From Gammaproteobacteria bacterium (GTDB taxonomy: Bacteria > Pseudomonadota > Gammaproteobacteria > JAJFKO01): DNA of 64,000 nucleotides. Location: contig JAJFKO010000063.1 in the NCBI GenBank assembly GCA_021773175.1, positions 36,081-100,080 of the forward strand, given 5' to 3'. Under the pieces are notes generated by a model. The model saw only the letters and a program-made list of their open reading frames with translations. It was not told the DNA's origin and did no database searches. The position numbers were made by a program, and so were the translations under genes. Shown here piece after piece: positions 8,058-16,344 of the stretch; position 1 is the first letter of the stretch; the number at the start of each line of letters is the position of its first letter.

Positions 8058-10292
8058 ATGACACAAAAACAACAAGAAAGCTGTCAGCTAACTATCGAAG
8101 GGATGCATTGCGCCAGTTGTATTAAATCGATTGAAGCTGCTTTGCATGAGGTGCCTGGTGTTACTAATGCGAGTGTTAATTTTGCCGATAAGCGCGCTAT
8201 TATTATTGGTAGAGCGGAAGAAAAAGCGTTAATTAATGCTGTTAAAAGTGCGGGGTATCAAGCGGAAAAAGTACAATCTGAAGCTGAAGCACAAGATAAA
8301 CAAGAAGCTCAGGAGCAAGCATTTTTAAATAAGGTATTTTGGAAAATGATTGTGGCTTTTATTGTTGCTATTCCTTTATTCATATCCGCAACAATATATC
8401 CATTCTTACCACCACTAGAAACAACAGCACAGCAATTTGTTTGGTTAGGCGTGGGTATTATTTCATTATTAACGATGATTTATTCTGCGGGGAACATTTA
8501 CGCCGGTGCTTGGCATGCGTTTAAATCACATTCTGCCAATATGGATACTTTAATTGCGATTGGTACGGGAGCAGCATGGCTTTATTCTATGACCGTTATC
8601 GTTTTTCTAGCTGTTATGCCGGAAAGTACCCGCAATTTATATTTTGATACAGCAATTATGATTATTGCTTTAATCAACTTAGGTTCTTATCTTGAAACAC
8701 GAGCGCGAGGTAAAACGTCGCAAGCCATTAAACGTTTGATTGGTTTGCAGCCGAAAACCGCGCGTGTTATCCGTGATGGTGAGGAACAAGATGTAGCATT
8801 AGAGCAAGTCCAACAAGGTGAGTTAATTCGCGTTAGACCTGGTGAAAAGATTCCTGTCGATGGCGAGATTACGGAAGGTACATCAACAATAGATGAATCA
8901 ATGTTAACGGGTGAACCGTTAGCCGTTAAAAAAGCTATACACGATGAGGTTGTGGCAGGGAGTATAAATAAAACCGGAAGTTTTATTTTTCGAGCAACCC
9001 ATGTTGGTAAAGATACCGCTCTAGCACGAATAGTGAATATGGTTCGTCAAGCACAAAATTCAAAGCCAGCAATTGGACGTTTAGCAGATAGTATTTCAGC
9101 GGTGTTTGTTCCGATAGTTTTAATTATTGCCGTGATCACCGCATTAGTTTGGTTTAACTTCGGTCCAACACCAAGATTAGTATTTATGTTAGTAACAGCA
9201 ATTACCGTGCTAGTGATTGCTTGCCCCTGTGCTTTAGGTTTAGGTACACCAATGGCGGTTATGGTAGGTGTGGGAAAAGCCGCAGAATTTGGCGTGTTGA
9301 TTCGAAATGGTGATGCTTTACAAACGGCGGGTAAGCTATCTGTGGTTGCTCTTGATAAAACTGGAACAGTAACTGAAGGCCAACCAAAAGTCACTGACAT
9401 CATCACTGGAGAAGGCATTTCAGAAAGTGATTTGCTTGTGCTTGCTGCAAGCATCGAAGTTAGCTCAGAACATCCCCTTGCTGCAGCCATTGTTGAAGCA
9501 GCTAAAGAAAAGCAATTATTATTAGAGAAAATAGAAGCCTTTCAGGCAATATCCGGTCGTGGGGTCAGCGCGCAAGTTAATAGCAAGTTAACGTTGTTTG
9601 GTAATAAAGAATTGATGTTAGAAAATAATATTAGTATTGATGACTTGAATGTAAAAGCAGAAAAATTAGCGAGCCTTGGAAAAACACCGATGTATTTAGC
9701 CCAAAATGGTCAGTTAGCTGGTATCATTGCTGTTGCGGATCCAATCAAAGCTGATTCAGCTGCAGCGATAAAACGTTTACATAAACTCGGTATTAAAGTC
9801 GCGATGCTAACTGGCGATAATCGTCATACAGCTGCAGCAGTTGCTAAGCAAGTCGGCATTGATGAGTTTTTTGCGGAATTATTACCTGAAGCTAAACTAG
9901 CGAAAATAGAGTTATTACAACAGCGTGGTGAAAAGGTGGGTATGGTTGGTGATGGTATCAATGATGCACCTGCGCTCGCTAAAGCAGATGTTGGTTTTGC
10001 AATTGGCACCGGAACAGACGTTGCTATTGAAAGTGCTGATATCACGTTGATGCGAGATTCACTAGAAGGTGTGCCTGATGCGATTGCTTCATCGCGTGCA
10101 ACAGTTAAAAACATTAAACAAAATTTATTTTTCGCATTTATTTATAATATTGTTGGTATTCCGATTGCGGCAGGTATTCTATATCCATTTATTGGCTTAT
10201 TACTTAGTCCTATCATTGCTTCAGCAGCGATGGCAATGTCATCGCTAACAATCGTTTTAAACGCTAATCGTTTACGTTTCTTTAAACCATAA
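8058..10292 (+). CDS. copA: copper-translocating P-type ATPase
   Basis: This is a P1B ATPase of 744 aa. One N-terminal heavy-metal-associated domain carries GMHCASC. It is followed by paired hydrophobic helices, the TGEP actuator motif, the [10 protein letters not shown] transmembrane metal site (CPC, typical of Cu+ pumps), the phosphorylation motif DKTGT, the HPLA motif and the hinge [10 protein letters not shown]. The start is taken as ATG 8058, 6 bases after AAGGAAGA, although GTG 8055 is also possible. The neighbouring cupredoxin supports copper handling. Location beside fnr also allows a CcoI-like role supplying copper to oxidases; the sequence alone does not decide. Confidence 0.93.
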   Translation: MTQKQQESCQLTIEGMHCASCIKSIEAALHEVPGVTNASVNFADKRAIIIGRAEEKALINAVKSAGYQAEKVQSEAEAQDKQEAQEQAFLNKVFWKMIVAFIVAIPLFISATIYPFLPPLETTAQQFVWLGVGIISLLTMIYSAGNIYAGAWHAFKSHSANMDTLIAIGTGAAWLYSMTVIVFLAVMPESTRNLYFDTAIMIIALINLGSYLETRARGKTSQAIKRLIGLQPKTARVIRDGEEQDVALEQVQQGELIRVRPGEKIPVDGEITEGTSTIDESMLTGEPLAVKKAIHDEVVAGSINKTGSFIFRATHVGKDTALARIVNMVRQAQNSKPAIGRLADSISAVFVPIVLIIAVITALVWFNFGPTPRLVFMLVTAITVLVIACPCALGLGTPMAVMVGVGKAAEFGVLIRNGDALQTAGKLSVVALDKTGTVTEGQPKVTDIITGEGISESDLLVLAASIEVSSEHPLAAAIVEAAKEKQLLLEKIEAFQAISGRGVSAQVNSKLTLFGNKELMLENNISIDDLNVKAEKLASLGKTPMYLAQNGQLAGIIAVADPIKADSAAAIKRLHKLGIKVAMLTGDNRHTAAAVAKQVGIDEFFAELLPEAKLAKIELLQQRGEKVGMVGDGINDAPALAKADVGFAIGTGTDVAIESADITLMRDSLEGVPDAIASSRATVKNIKQNLFFAFIYNIVGIPIAAGILYPFIGLLLSPIIASAAMAMSSLTIVLNANRLRFFKP

Positions 10293-10308
10293 GCAGGAGT
10301 GAATTGCT

Positions 10309-10674
10309 ATGTTAGAAGTTTTTGTTAATTTAGCCGGTATACTCCTCATCGCTTTTATTTTATGGTGGTTTTGGTTGGCAAATAGCAGTTTAAAAAAACA
10401 AGCAAAACAAGGTGAAGCTATAGAGGTGATTGTTGATGGTGGTGTCTATGTGCCAGATACCATTGTTGCTAAAGCGGGTGATGAGGTCATGCTGAGTTTC
10501 TTGCGCAAGGATTCGAGTCCTTGTTCTGAAACAGTCGTTTTTGCAGAGCTTAATCAAAGCAAGGACCTTCCCATCAATGAAAAAACCATGGTAACATTGC
10601 GCGTTGAAGAACCCGGGATTTATGAGTTCACTTGTCCTATGGGTATGTATCGCGGGAAGCTCAAGATTGAATGA
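10309..10674 (+). CDS. membrane-anchored cupredoxin-like protein
   Basis: The protein has 121 aa: an N-terminal transmembrane helix (about residues 5-25), a basic stop (KKQAK), then a small beta-rich cupredoxin-like domain. Potential copper ligands are C72 (SPCSE), C109 and methionines M111 and M113 in TCPMGMYRG near the C terminus, comparable to type-1 copper loops and to cupredoxin-like proteins often encoded next to CopA pumps. It starts 17 bases after copA and probably delivers or accepts Cu at the membrane surface. The Cys/Met-only ligand set is unlike a classical blue copper site, which also uses histidines. Confidence 0.8.
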   Translation: MLEVFVNLAGILLIAFILWWFWLANSSLKKQAKQGEAIEVIVDGGVYVPDTIVAKAGDEVMLSFLRKDSSPCSETVVFAELNQSKDLPINEKTMVTLRVEEPGIYEFTCPMGMYRGKLKIE

Positions 10675-11371
10675 TATAGCCAATATTACACAACAGAATC
10701 CTTATAAATTAGCATTTACATCATCGCTGGCGATTTTCTTTGCTTATTTTCCATTAGGCATAGTTTTTGGTGTCTTGTTTGTGCACCTTGGTTTTACCTG
10801 GTATTTAGCGCCTATTATGAGCTTATTAGTTTATGCTGGTGCGGCGCAGTTTGTAGCGCTAGGCATCATGGCAATTCATGGTACCTATTTTGAGATTTTT
10901 TTGGCAACAGTCTTCATCGCTTTGCGTAATGCATTTTATGGTATCAGCTTTCTAGAACGATTTAAAAATACTAAATGGTTCGAAAAAACTTATCTTATCT
11001 TTGGTTTGGTTGATGCAAATTACGCGATCATGGTAACCAACACACCTTTACCTGATGCCAAGCAAGATAAGAAATTCTGTATATATTTAGCTTTCTTATT
11101 ACATCTTTACTGGGTGGCTGGCACGTTTCTTGGTGCTGCATTTGCTAATCTATTGCCGAGTATGCCGGGTTTAGCATTTGTTTTACCGTGTTTTTTTATG
11201 ACTTTAGTTATCGAGCAATACTTAAAAGTTAAAACGATAAAACCCTTTATGATAGCTTTGGTCGCAGTTGTTATTGCTATGTTGATTAGTCCTAAGTATA
11301 TGTTGCTCATTGCGATAGGCCTTACTGTTGTTTTGTTACTTTTCTACTTTCGTTATGAGGCAGTGACATGA
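10667..11371 (+). CDS. azlC: AzlC family branched-chain amino acid exporter, large subunit
   Basis: AzlC with AzlD forms an inner-membrane exporter for branched-chain amino acids or analogues. The family signature is visible: FAYFPLGIVFGVLF, LVYAGAAQFVALGI and ALRNAFYGISF, with several hydrophobic helices over 234 aa. The start chosen is TTG at 10667, 8 bases after GGGAAG and overlapping the stop of the cupredoxin gene, which implies translational coupling. Longer in-frame starts upstream would lie inside the cupredoxin gene. Confidence 0.88.
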   Translation: MNDIANITQQNPYKLAFTSSLAIFFAYFPLGIVFGVLFVHLGFTWYLAPIMSLLVYAGAAQFVALGIMAIHGTYFEIFLATVFIALRNAFYGISFLERFKNTKWFEKTYLIFGLVDANYAIMVTNTPLPDAKQDKKFCIYLAFLLHLYWVAGTFLGAAFANLLPSMPGLAFVLPCFFMTLVIEQYLKVKTIKPFMIALVAVVIAMLISPKYMLLIAIGLTVVLLLFYFRYEAVT

Positions 11372-11718
11372 GCTTTTGGTATGTTGTAACTTGTATCTTA
11401 ATGTTGTTTTTATTGACCGTTGTGACGCGTGCCTTACCGTTTATTGTGGGTAAAGGTATGGGAAAGAATAAACACGTCCAAACACTTAGTTTGTATTTGC
11501 CTGCTGCAATTATGCTATTACTGGTTATCTATGAGGTTAAAATTCCAACTTGGGGACACTTTCCTCATGGGATTGATAAGCTCTTAGCATTGGCGATTAC
11601 TGCTTTCATCCATATTTGGCGCCGTAATATGATTCTGAGCATTATTGTTGGAACGGTGGCTTATATGTTACTGCATCATTATATTTTCTTAATGGGGCCA
11701 TTATTTCATTTAAATTAA
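11368..11718 (+). CDS. azlD: AzlD family branched-chain amino acid exporter, small subunit
   Basis: This is a 116-aa membrane protein with about four hydrophobic helices and the AzlD-like N terminus (TRALPFIVGKGM). Its ATG overlaps the azlC stop codon (ATGA), the standard coupled azlCD arrangement. It probably ends the copA-cupredoxin-azlCD transcription unit. Confidence 0.85.
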   Translation: MSFWYVVTCILMLFLLTVVTRALPFIVGKGMGKNKHVQTLSLYLPAAIMLLLVIYEVKIPTWGHFPHGIDKLLALAITAFIHIWRRNMILSIIVGTVAYMLLHHYIFLMGPLFHLN

Positions 11719-11760
11719 TATTATTTTCCATATCGCTGTACTGTAGTTAAGTAACCCTTA

Positions 11761-11827
11761 AACTCTTTTTCTGCAGCATTAATTGAGTCAGTGCTACTAA
11801 AAGAGTAAAAATTATTTAACTCTTTTA
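11761..11827 (+). promoter_or_regulatory. candidate autoregulatory operator of the HTH gene
   Basis: A perfect inverted repeat, TAAAAGAGT at 11798-11806 and ACTCTTTTA at 11819-11827 with a 12-bp spacer, ends at the ribosome binding site of the downstream HTH gene. A third half site, AACTCTTTT, occurs at 11761-11769. Small XRE regulators commonly bind such repeats over their own promoter. The repeat is seen directly; the function is inferred. Confidence 0.5.
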
Positions 11828-11839
11828 ACAGGTGAAAAA

Positions 11840-12039
11840 ATGGAACGGAACATTCGCCTTAATTGGCAAGAGCTTGTCGCAGAAGCCGTAGCGCGACGTA
11901 AGCAACAACGCTTTACTCAAGACAACTAGCCGTTTTGGCTGGTGTCAGTAAACCTACATTAAATAGTTTTGAGCAAGGTAAAACAAATATTACCGTGCAA
12001 AATGCTATGAAAATTTTAAGAATGCTTGATTTGGAGTAA
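11840..12039 (+). pseudogene. XRE-family HTH regulator, frameshifted
   Basis: The first frame reads MERNIRLNWQELVAEAV and continues to FTQDN before stopping at TAG 11927-11929. Moving by one base gives an uninterrupted continuation beginning LAVLAGVSKPTLNSFEQG and ending at TAA 12037-12039. Together they form one small XRE-type helix-turn-helix protein of about 66 aa (TQDNLAVLAGVSKPTLNSFEQGK spans the two DNA-binding helices). A single missing base at 11926-11927 explains the break. A GGTG ribosome binding site and an inverted-repeat operator precede it. It is probably inactivated; a sequencing error or programmed frameshift are alternatives. Confidence 0.7.
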
Positions 12040-12048
12040 TAATAAATT

Positions 12049-13341
12049 TTACTCAGTTGCTCGGCGCATAAAATAAACATACTGAACAACGACACCAATG
12101 CTCATAACTGCCATCAAGATCCCTAAAGGCAGTAAAGATGTTATCCCCAAGTGCGCAGCAATTGCTGAACCAATAAATGCGGCAAATAGTTGTGTGCCAT
12201 TAAGTAATCCTGAAACACTTCCCGAGGCCTTGCCTTTAAAAGGTTTAAATGCAGCAGCCATGGTGTTTGAAAATAAAAAGCCGCTACCAATACCAAACAG
12301 CATGAATGGCAGAAGAAGTGTAAATAACGAGTAGTAACCTAGTATGCCAAACAATAATAATAAACTTCCTGCTATAGCTAGCATGATAATCGATAGAAAA
12401 ATAATTTTATCGACATCAACATAGGCTAAAGCAATCGTATTAATAAACTTAGTAATAAAAATCGCGCCAGTTAATGCTAAAGTTATCCAGCCATATTGTA
12501 ATACAGTAAGCCCCATATACTTTTGCAACATGAAGGGCGTTACCGTATAAAATATCATAAAGCCCGCGTAGGCAACTGACTTACTTAATGTATTAGCTAA
12601 GAAAATATTATTTTTTGCTATATTCCAATAAGTTTTTAGTATTGGCTTAATATGAAAAACATGGTGTTGTTCTTCCTCATGGGTCTCAGGGATTGCAAAT
12701 ATCACCACTAATATAACTAAAATACTGTAAACAGATAGTACGGAAAAAACTGTGCGCCACCCAAAATAATGATCAATATAACTGCCTATGATAGGTGAGA
12801 AAATTGGACCTAAACCAAAGAACATCGACAAAATCGAAGAGACTTGCGCAAATTGTTTATCATCAAAAATATCGCGAGCCATGGCAGGCGCGGCAACATT
12901 AATTGCAGCGAAGCCTGCGCCTTGTAAAAAACGACCGATATAAAGCGTTGTAATAGAGTCTGAAAGAAAGCATAGAATACTTCCTATCAAGCCAACGGTT
13001 ATCGCAACTAAAATAACAGGTTTACGTCCAAAACTATCAATGATTGGTCCGTAGAAAAAAATACCGATAGCATAAGCAAGAAGATATAGCGTAATACTCA
13101 ATTTAACAGCAACGGCAGTGGTCGCAAAGGTATTGGCAATACCTGGCATAGAAGGTACATACATATCGATCGCTAACGAGCCAATCATGCCAATGAAGAT
13201 AATAATACTGCAAAAAAGTATCATTCCAGATGTAGTATGAGTTGCAAGGATTCTTTGCTTTAACTTTTTCATTATTTTTGATTGCTCAAATGCTGATAAT
13301 ATTGTTAATTTGTTTGAATATTGCGTAGAATAGCGCGTCAT
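12049..13341 (-). CDS. Bcr/CflA-type MFS multidrug efflux transporter
   Basis: This is a 12-helix major facilitator protein. The region SLAIDMYVPSMPGIANTF after the first helix and the loop DSFGRKPVI between helices 2 and 3 are typical of the Bcr/CflA drug:proton antiporters. GRFLQGAGFAAINVAAPAMARD matches the conserved helix 5 antiporter region. The frame is open to 13341, but a start at 13272 (MKKLKQ) would give the usual length of about 407 aa; neither has a strong ribosome binding site. The substrate is unknown. The gene converges on the broken HTH gene and is divergent from the transsulfuration genes. Confidence 0.85.
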   Translation of the reverse strand: MTRYSTQYSNKLTILSAFEQSKIMKKLKQRILATHTTSGMILFCSIIIFIGMIGSLAIDMYVPSMPGIANTFATTAVAVKLSITLYLLAYAIGIFFYGPIIDSFGRKPVILVAITVGLIGSILCFLSDSITTLYIGRFLQGAGFAAINVAAPAMARDIFDDKQFAQVSSILSMFFGLGPIFSPIIGSYIDHYFGWRTVFSVLSVYSILVILVVIFAIPETHEEEQHHVFHIKPILKTYWNIAKNNIFLANTLSKSVAYAGFMIFYTVTPFMLQKYMGLTVLQYGWITLALTGAIFITKFINTIALAYVDVDKIIFLSIIMLAIAGSLLLLFGILGYYSLFTLLLPFMLFGIGSGFLFSNTMAAAFKPFKGKASGSVSGLLNGTQLFAAFIGSAIAAHLGITSLLPLGILMAVMSIGVVVQYVYFMRRATE

Positions 13342-13386
13342 TATTGAATCAGCAATAGATTAAGTATTTTTACGCAAGGAAATAGC

Positions 13387-14358
13387 ATGCAAGTTTATCC
13401 AGATATTATCTCACTAATTGGTAATACACCTATTGTTAAAGTTAATCGACTTGATACCGGTCCATGTGAGCTGTATATCAAGCTTGAAGGCCAAAATCCT
13501 GGTGGTTCGATTAAAGATAGAATTGCATTAAAAATGATTGAAGCGGCTGAAAAATCAGGACAGCTCAAACCTGGTGATACCATTGTTGAAGCGACCGCAG
13601 GTAATACAGGCTTGGGGCTAGCGATGATTGCTGCGGTAAAAGGTTATCGCATGATGATTGTCTTACCTGACAAAATGAGCCAAGAAAAAATTTCACATCT
13701 AAAAGCTTATGGTGCGGAGATTGTCATGACGCGCTCTGATGTGAGTCGTGGCCATCCAGAGTATTATCAAGATTTAGCAGAAAGTCTTATTGCTAAGATG
13801 GATAATGCTTTTTATGTTAATCAATTTGCGAATGAAGTCAATCCACAGACTCATGAAGAATGGACTGGTCCTGAGATTTGGCAACAAATGGGTAAAGAGC
13901 TTGATACCATTGTTGTGGGTGCTGGTACTGCGGGAACCATTACAGGTGTTAGTCGTTATTTCGCTAAAGTTGCACCACATGTTGAGTTTATTCTGGCTGA
14001 TCCGGAAGGCTCGATTCTTACTGACTTAATTAACGATAAAAAAGTTGTGCAGAAATCTGCAAGCTGGATGGTGGAAGGTATTGGTGAAGATTTTGTTCCG
14101 GTAACATCTGACTTTTCTCATGTTAGCCGAGCTTATCCTGTTAATGATAAACAGTCTTTTCATGCTGCGCGTGAATTATTATCAAAAGAGGGTATTTTTG
14201 TGGGAAGTTCAACCGGAACACTAATTCATGCCGCATTGCAATATTGTCGTGAACAAACCGACAAGAAACGCGTATTAATTGTTTCTGGTGATAGTGGCAA
14301 TAAGTATTTAAGTAAAATGTTTAACGATACTTGGATGCAAGAAAAAGATTTATTATAA
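13387..14358 (+). CDS. PLP-dependent cystathionine beta-synthase / cysteine synthase
   Basis: This is a 323-aa fold-type II PLP enzyme. The Schiff-base lysine is K43 in GGSIKDR; the substrate loop TAGNTG and phosphate-binding loop GAGTAGTITG follow. It lacks the C-terminal regulatory CBS domains of longer cystathionine beta-synthases. Because the next gene encodes a cystathionine gamma-lyase/synthase family enzyme, cystathionine beta-synthase activity (homocysteine + serine to cystathionine) in reverse transsulfuration is likely. O-acetylserine sulfhydrylase is the alternative. AAGGAAA lies just before the ATG. Confidence 0.88.
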   Translation: MQVYPDIISLIGNTPIVKVNRLDTGPCELYIKLEGQNPGGSIKDRIALKMIEAAEKSGQLKPGDTIVEATAGNTGLGLAMIAAVKGYRMMIVLPDKMSQEKISHLKAYGAEIVMTRSDVSRGHPEYYQDLAESLIAKMDNAFYVNQFANEVNPQTHEEWTGPEIWQQMGKELDTIVVGAGTAGTITGVSRYFAKVAPHVEFILADPEGSILTDLINDKKVVQKSASWMVEGIGEDFVPVTSDFSHVSRAYPVNDKQSFHAARELLSKEGIFVGSSTGTLIHAALQYCREQTDKKRVLIVSGDSGNKYLSKMFNDTWMQEKDLL

Positions 14359-14383
14359 CTCTAAATAATATACGAGGAAAACG

Positions 14384-15547
14384 ATGAAAAAATTTGATAT
14401 AGCAACGCGTGTTATTCACGCAGGACAAGAACCTGAAGCAACAACAGGTGCAGTAATGACACCTATCTTTACTACATCAACCTATGCGCAAGCAAGTCCG
14501 GGTGAGCATCAAGGTTTTGAATATTCACGCTCACATAATCCAACACGGTTTGCATTAGAAAAGTGTGCAGCCGATCTTGAATCAGGGCAAGCAGGTTTCG
14601 CTTTTGCTTCTGGTATGGCTGCGATTTCTACCGTGATGGAACTATTAGATACTGGCGACCATGTTGTCGCTGTTGATGATTTATATGGCGGTACTTTTCG
14701 ACTATTTGATAAAGTGCGACAACGCTCAGCAGGATTACAATTTAGTTTTGTTGATTTAACGGATATCAGTACATTAGAACCTGCAATTCAGCCAAATACA
14801 AAAATGCTTTGGATTGAAACACCAACGAATCCGATGTTAAAACTTGTTGACCTTGAGGCAACCATTGCTATTGCGAAAAAACATAATTTAATTGTTGTGG
14901 TCGATAATACGTTTGCAACCGCTTGCTTACAGCGACCATTAGAATTTGGCGCTGACATTGTGGTGCATTCAGTAACAAAATATATGAATGGTCATTCTGA
15001 TATGGTCGGTGGTATGGCTATCGTTGGTGATAATGAAGAATTAAAAGAGCAAATGACCTTTTTACAAAATTCTATTGGTGCGATTATGGCGCCTTTTGAT
15101 AGTTTTTTAGTATTACGCGGCTTAAAAACACTAAGTATTCGTATGCAGGCTCATTGCGATAATGCAATGAAAGTTGCTGAGTGGCTAACAACACATAATA
15201 AAGTCGACGGTGTTATTTATCCTGGTTTAGCGTCACATCCGCAACATGACTTAGCTAAAAAACAAATGCACGGATTTGGTGGCATGATTAGTTTCTATGT
15301 TAAAGGTGGTTTAGCTGAAACACGCGAGTTTCTAGAAAGTCTTAAAGTTATCACATTGGCTGAAAGTCTTGGTGGCGTAGAGAGTTTAGTGAATCATCCG
15401 GCTATCATGACGCATGCTTCTGTACCAGAAGAAAAACGTGCTGTACTAGGTATTACAGACAATCTAGTACGTTTATCCGTGGGTATTGAAGCAGTGGAAG
15501 ATTTGCTAATGGATTTAGAGCAAGCTTTTAAAGCAGCAAACGTTTAA
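14384..15547 (+). CDS. cystathionine gamma-lyase/gamma-synthase family enzyme
   Basis: This is a 387-aa fold-type I PLP enzyme of the Cys/Met metabolism family. The pattern SVTKYMNGHSD with PLP lysine K199, the YSRSHNPTR segment near residue 47 and ETPTNPMLKLVD near 145 are diagnostic. The gene starts 25 bases after the beta-synthase gene, so the pair forms a transsulfuration unit converting homocysteine to cysteine through cystathionine. Gamma-synthase (MetB) activity cannot be excluded from sequence alone, but the pairing favours gamma-lyase. Confidence 0.9.
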   Translation: MKKFDIATRVIHAGQEPEATTGAVMTPIFTTSTYAQASPGEHQGFEYSRSHNPTRFALEKCAADLESGQAGFAFASGMAAISTVMELLDTGDHVVAVDDLYGGTFRLFDKVRQRSAGLQFSFVDLTDISTLEPAIQPNTKMLWIETPTNPMLKLVDLEATIAIAKKHNLIVVVDNTFATACLQRPLEFGADIVVHSVTKYMNGHSDMVGGMAIVGDNEELKEQMTFLQNSIGAIMAPFDSFLVLRGLKTLSIRMQAHCDNAMKVAEWLTTHNKVDGVIYPGLASHPQHDLAKKQMHGFGGMISFYVKGGLAETREFLESLKVITLAESLGGVESLVNHPAIMTHASVPEEKRAVLGITDNLVRLSVGIEAVEDLLMDLEQAFKAANV

Positions 15548-15561
15548 TAATTTAAAATACT

Positions 15562-16293
15562 ATGCGCACTATAAGAGTTTTTCATTCAGAAACATTATCT
15601 GAAAATTCAGTGGTTAGCTTAGCAGAAGATGCGGCTAACCACGTTGTGCGCGTATTACGTTTAACTGTCGGTGCTGAAATTAAATTATTCGATAATTCGG
15701 GTTATGATTTCACTGCTGAAATTACCGCGATTAGCAAACGCGACGTTCAAGTTAAGCTTATTGATAAAATTCAAATAAAAAATGAATCACCACTACAAAC
15801 TCATATTGGTCATGGTGTTGCACGCGGTGAGAAAATGGATTTTGTTATTCAAAAGTCAGTAGAGTTAGGTGTTAACAGTTTTACGCCTCTATTTACGGAG
15901 CGTTGCGAAGTTAAACTTAACGCTGAGCGTTTGGCTAAACGCTTGGAGCATTGGCGTAAAGTTGCGATCAGTGCTTGTGAGCAATCTGGGCGTGCAATTG
16001 TGCCAACAATTAATCCAGCTTGTAAGCTTGTTGATTGGTATACGCAAATCACAGTAAGTAATAAATTTGTGTTAGATCCCAAAGCTTCACAATCGTTAAA
16101 GAGCTTTCAAACAGAGAATATTTCTAACTTAGTTGCCTTGATTGGTCCGGAAGGTGGTTTGAGTGATATTGAAATTGAAAGTGCTAAACAACAAGGCTTT
16201 GTTGGTATTAGTCTTGGCCCTAGAATTCTACGTACGGAGACAGCAGCTTTAACAACCTTGAGTTTAGCTCAGCAACTCTGGGGTGATCTCTAA
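15562..16293 (+). CDS. rsmE: 16S rRNA (uracil1498-N3)-methyltransferase
   Basis: This SPOUT-class methyltransferase methylates U1498 of 16S rRNA in the assembled 30S subunit. The 243-aa length matches the family. A PUA-like N-terminal domain precedes the C-terminal knot with LIGPEGGLSDIEI and LGPRILRTETAALT, the SAM-binding trefoil signature. It follows the gamma-lyase gene by 14 bases and is probably cotranscribed. A hairpin follows the stop codon immediately. Confidence 0.95.
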   Translation: MRTIRVFHSETLSENSVVSLAEDAANHVVRVLRLTVGAEIKLFDNSGYDFTAEITAISKRDVQVKLIDKIQIKNESPLQTHIGHGVARGEKMDFVIQKSVELGVNSFTPLFTERCEVKLNAERLAKRLEHWRKVAISACEQSGRAIVPTINPACKLVDWYTQITVSNKFVLDPKASQSLKSFQTENISNLVALIGPEGGLSDIEIESAKQQGFVGISLGPRILRTETAALTTLSLAQQLWGDL

Positions 16294-16313
16294 TACGCCG
16301 CAAATGCGGCGTA
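16294..16313 (+). terminator. hairpin between convergent genes
   Basis: A perfect 8-bp GC-rich stem, TACGCCGC-AAAT-GCGGCGTA, begins directly after the rsmE stop. The following AATTTAG is only weakly U-rich. The opposing minus-strand gene ends at 16345, so the hairpin may end transcription in one or both directions. Confidence 0.55.
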
Positions 16314-16344
16314 AATTTAGGGCAAGCACAAATCCTTAGTTATT

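Noticed and set aside
10604..10666. Upstream start for azlC inside the cupredoxin gene
   Set aside because: The extension duplicates cupredoxin coding sequence in another frame; TTG 10667 has a ribosome binding site and fits the family length.
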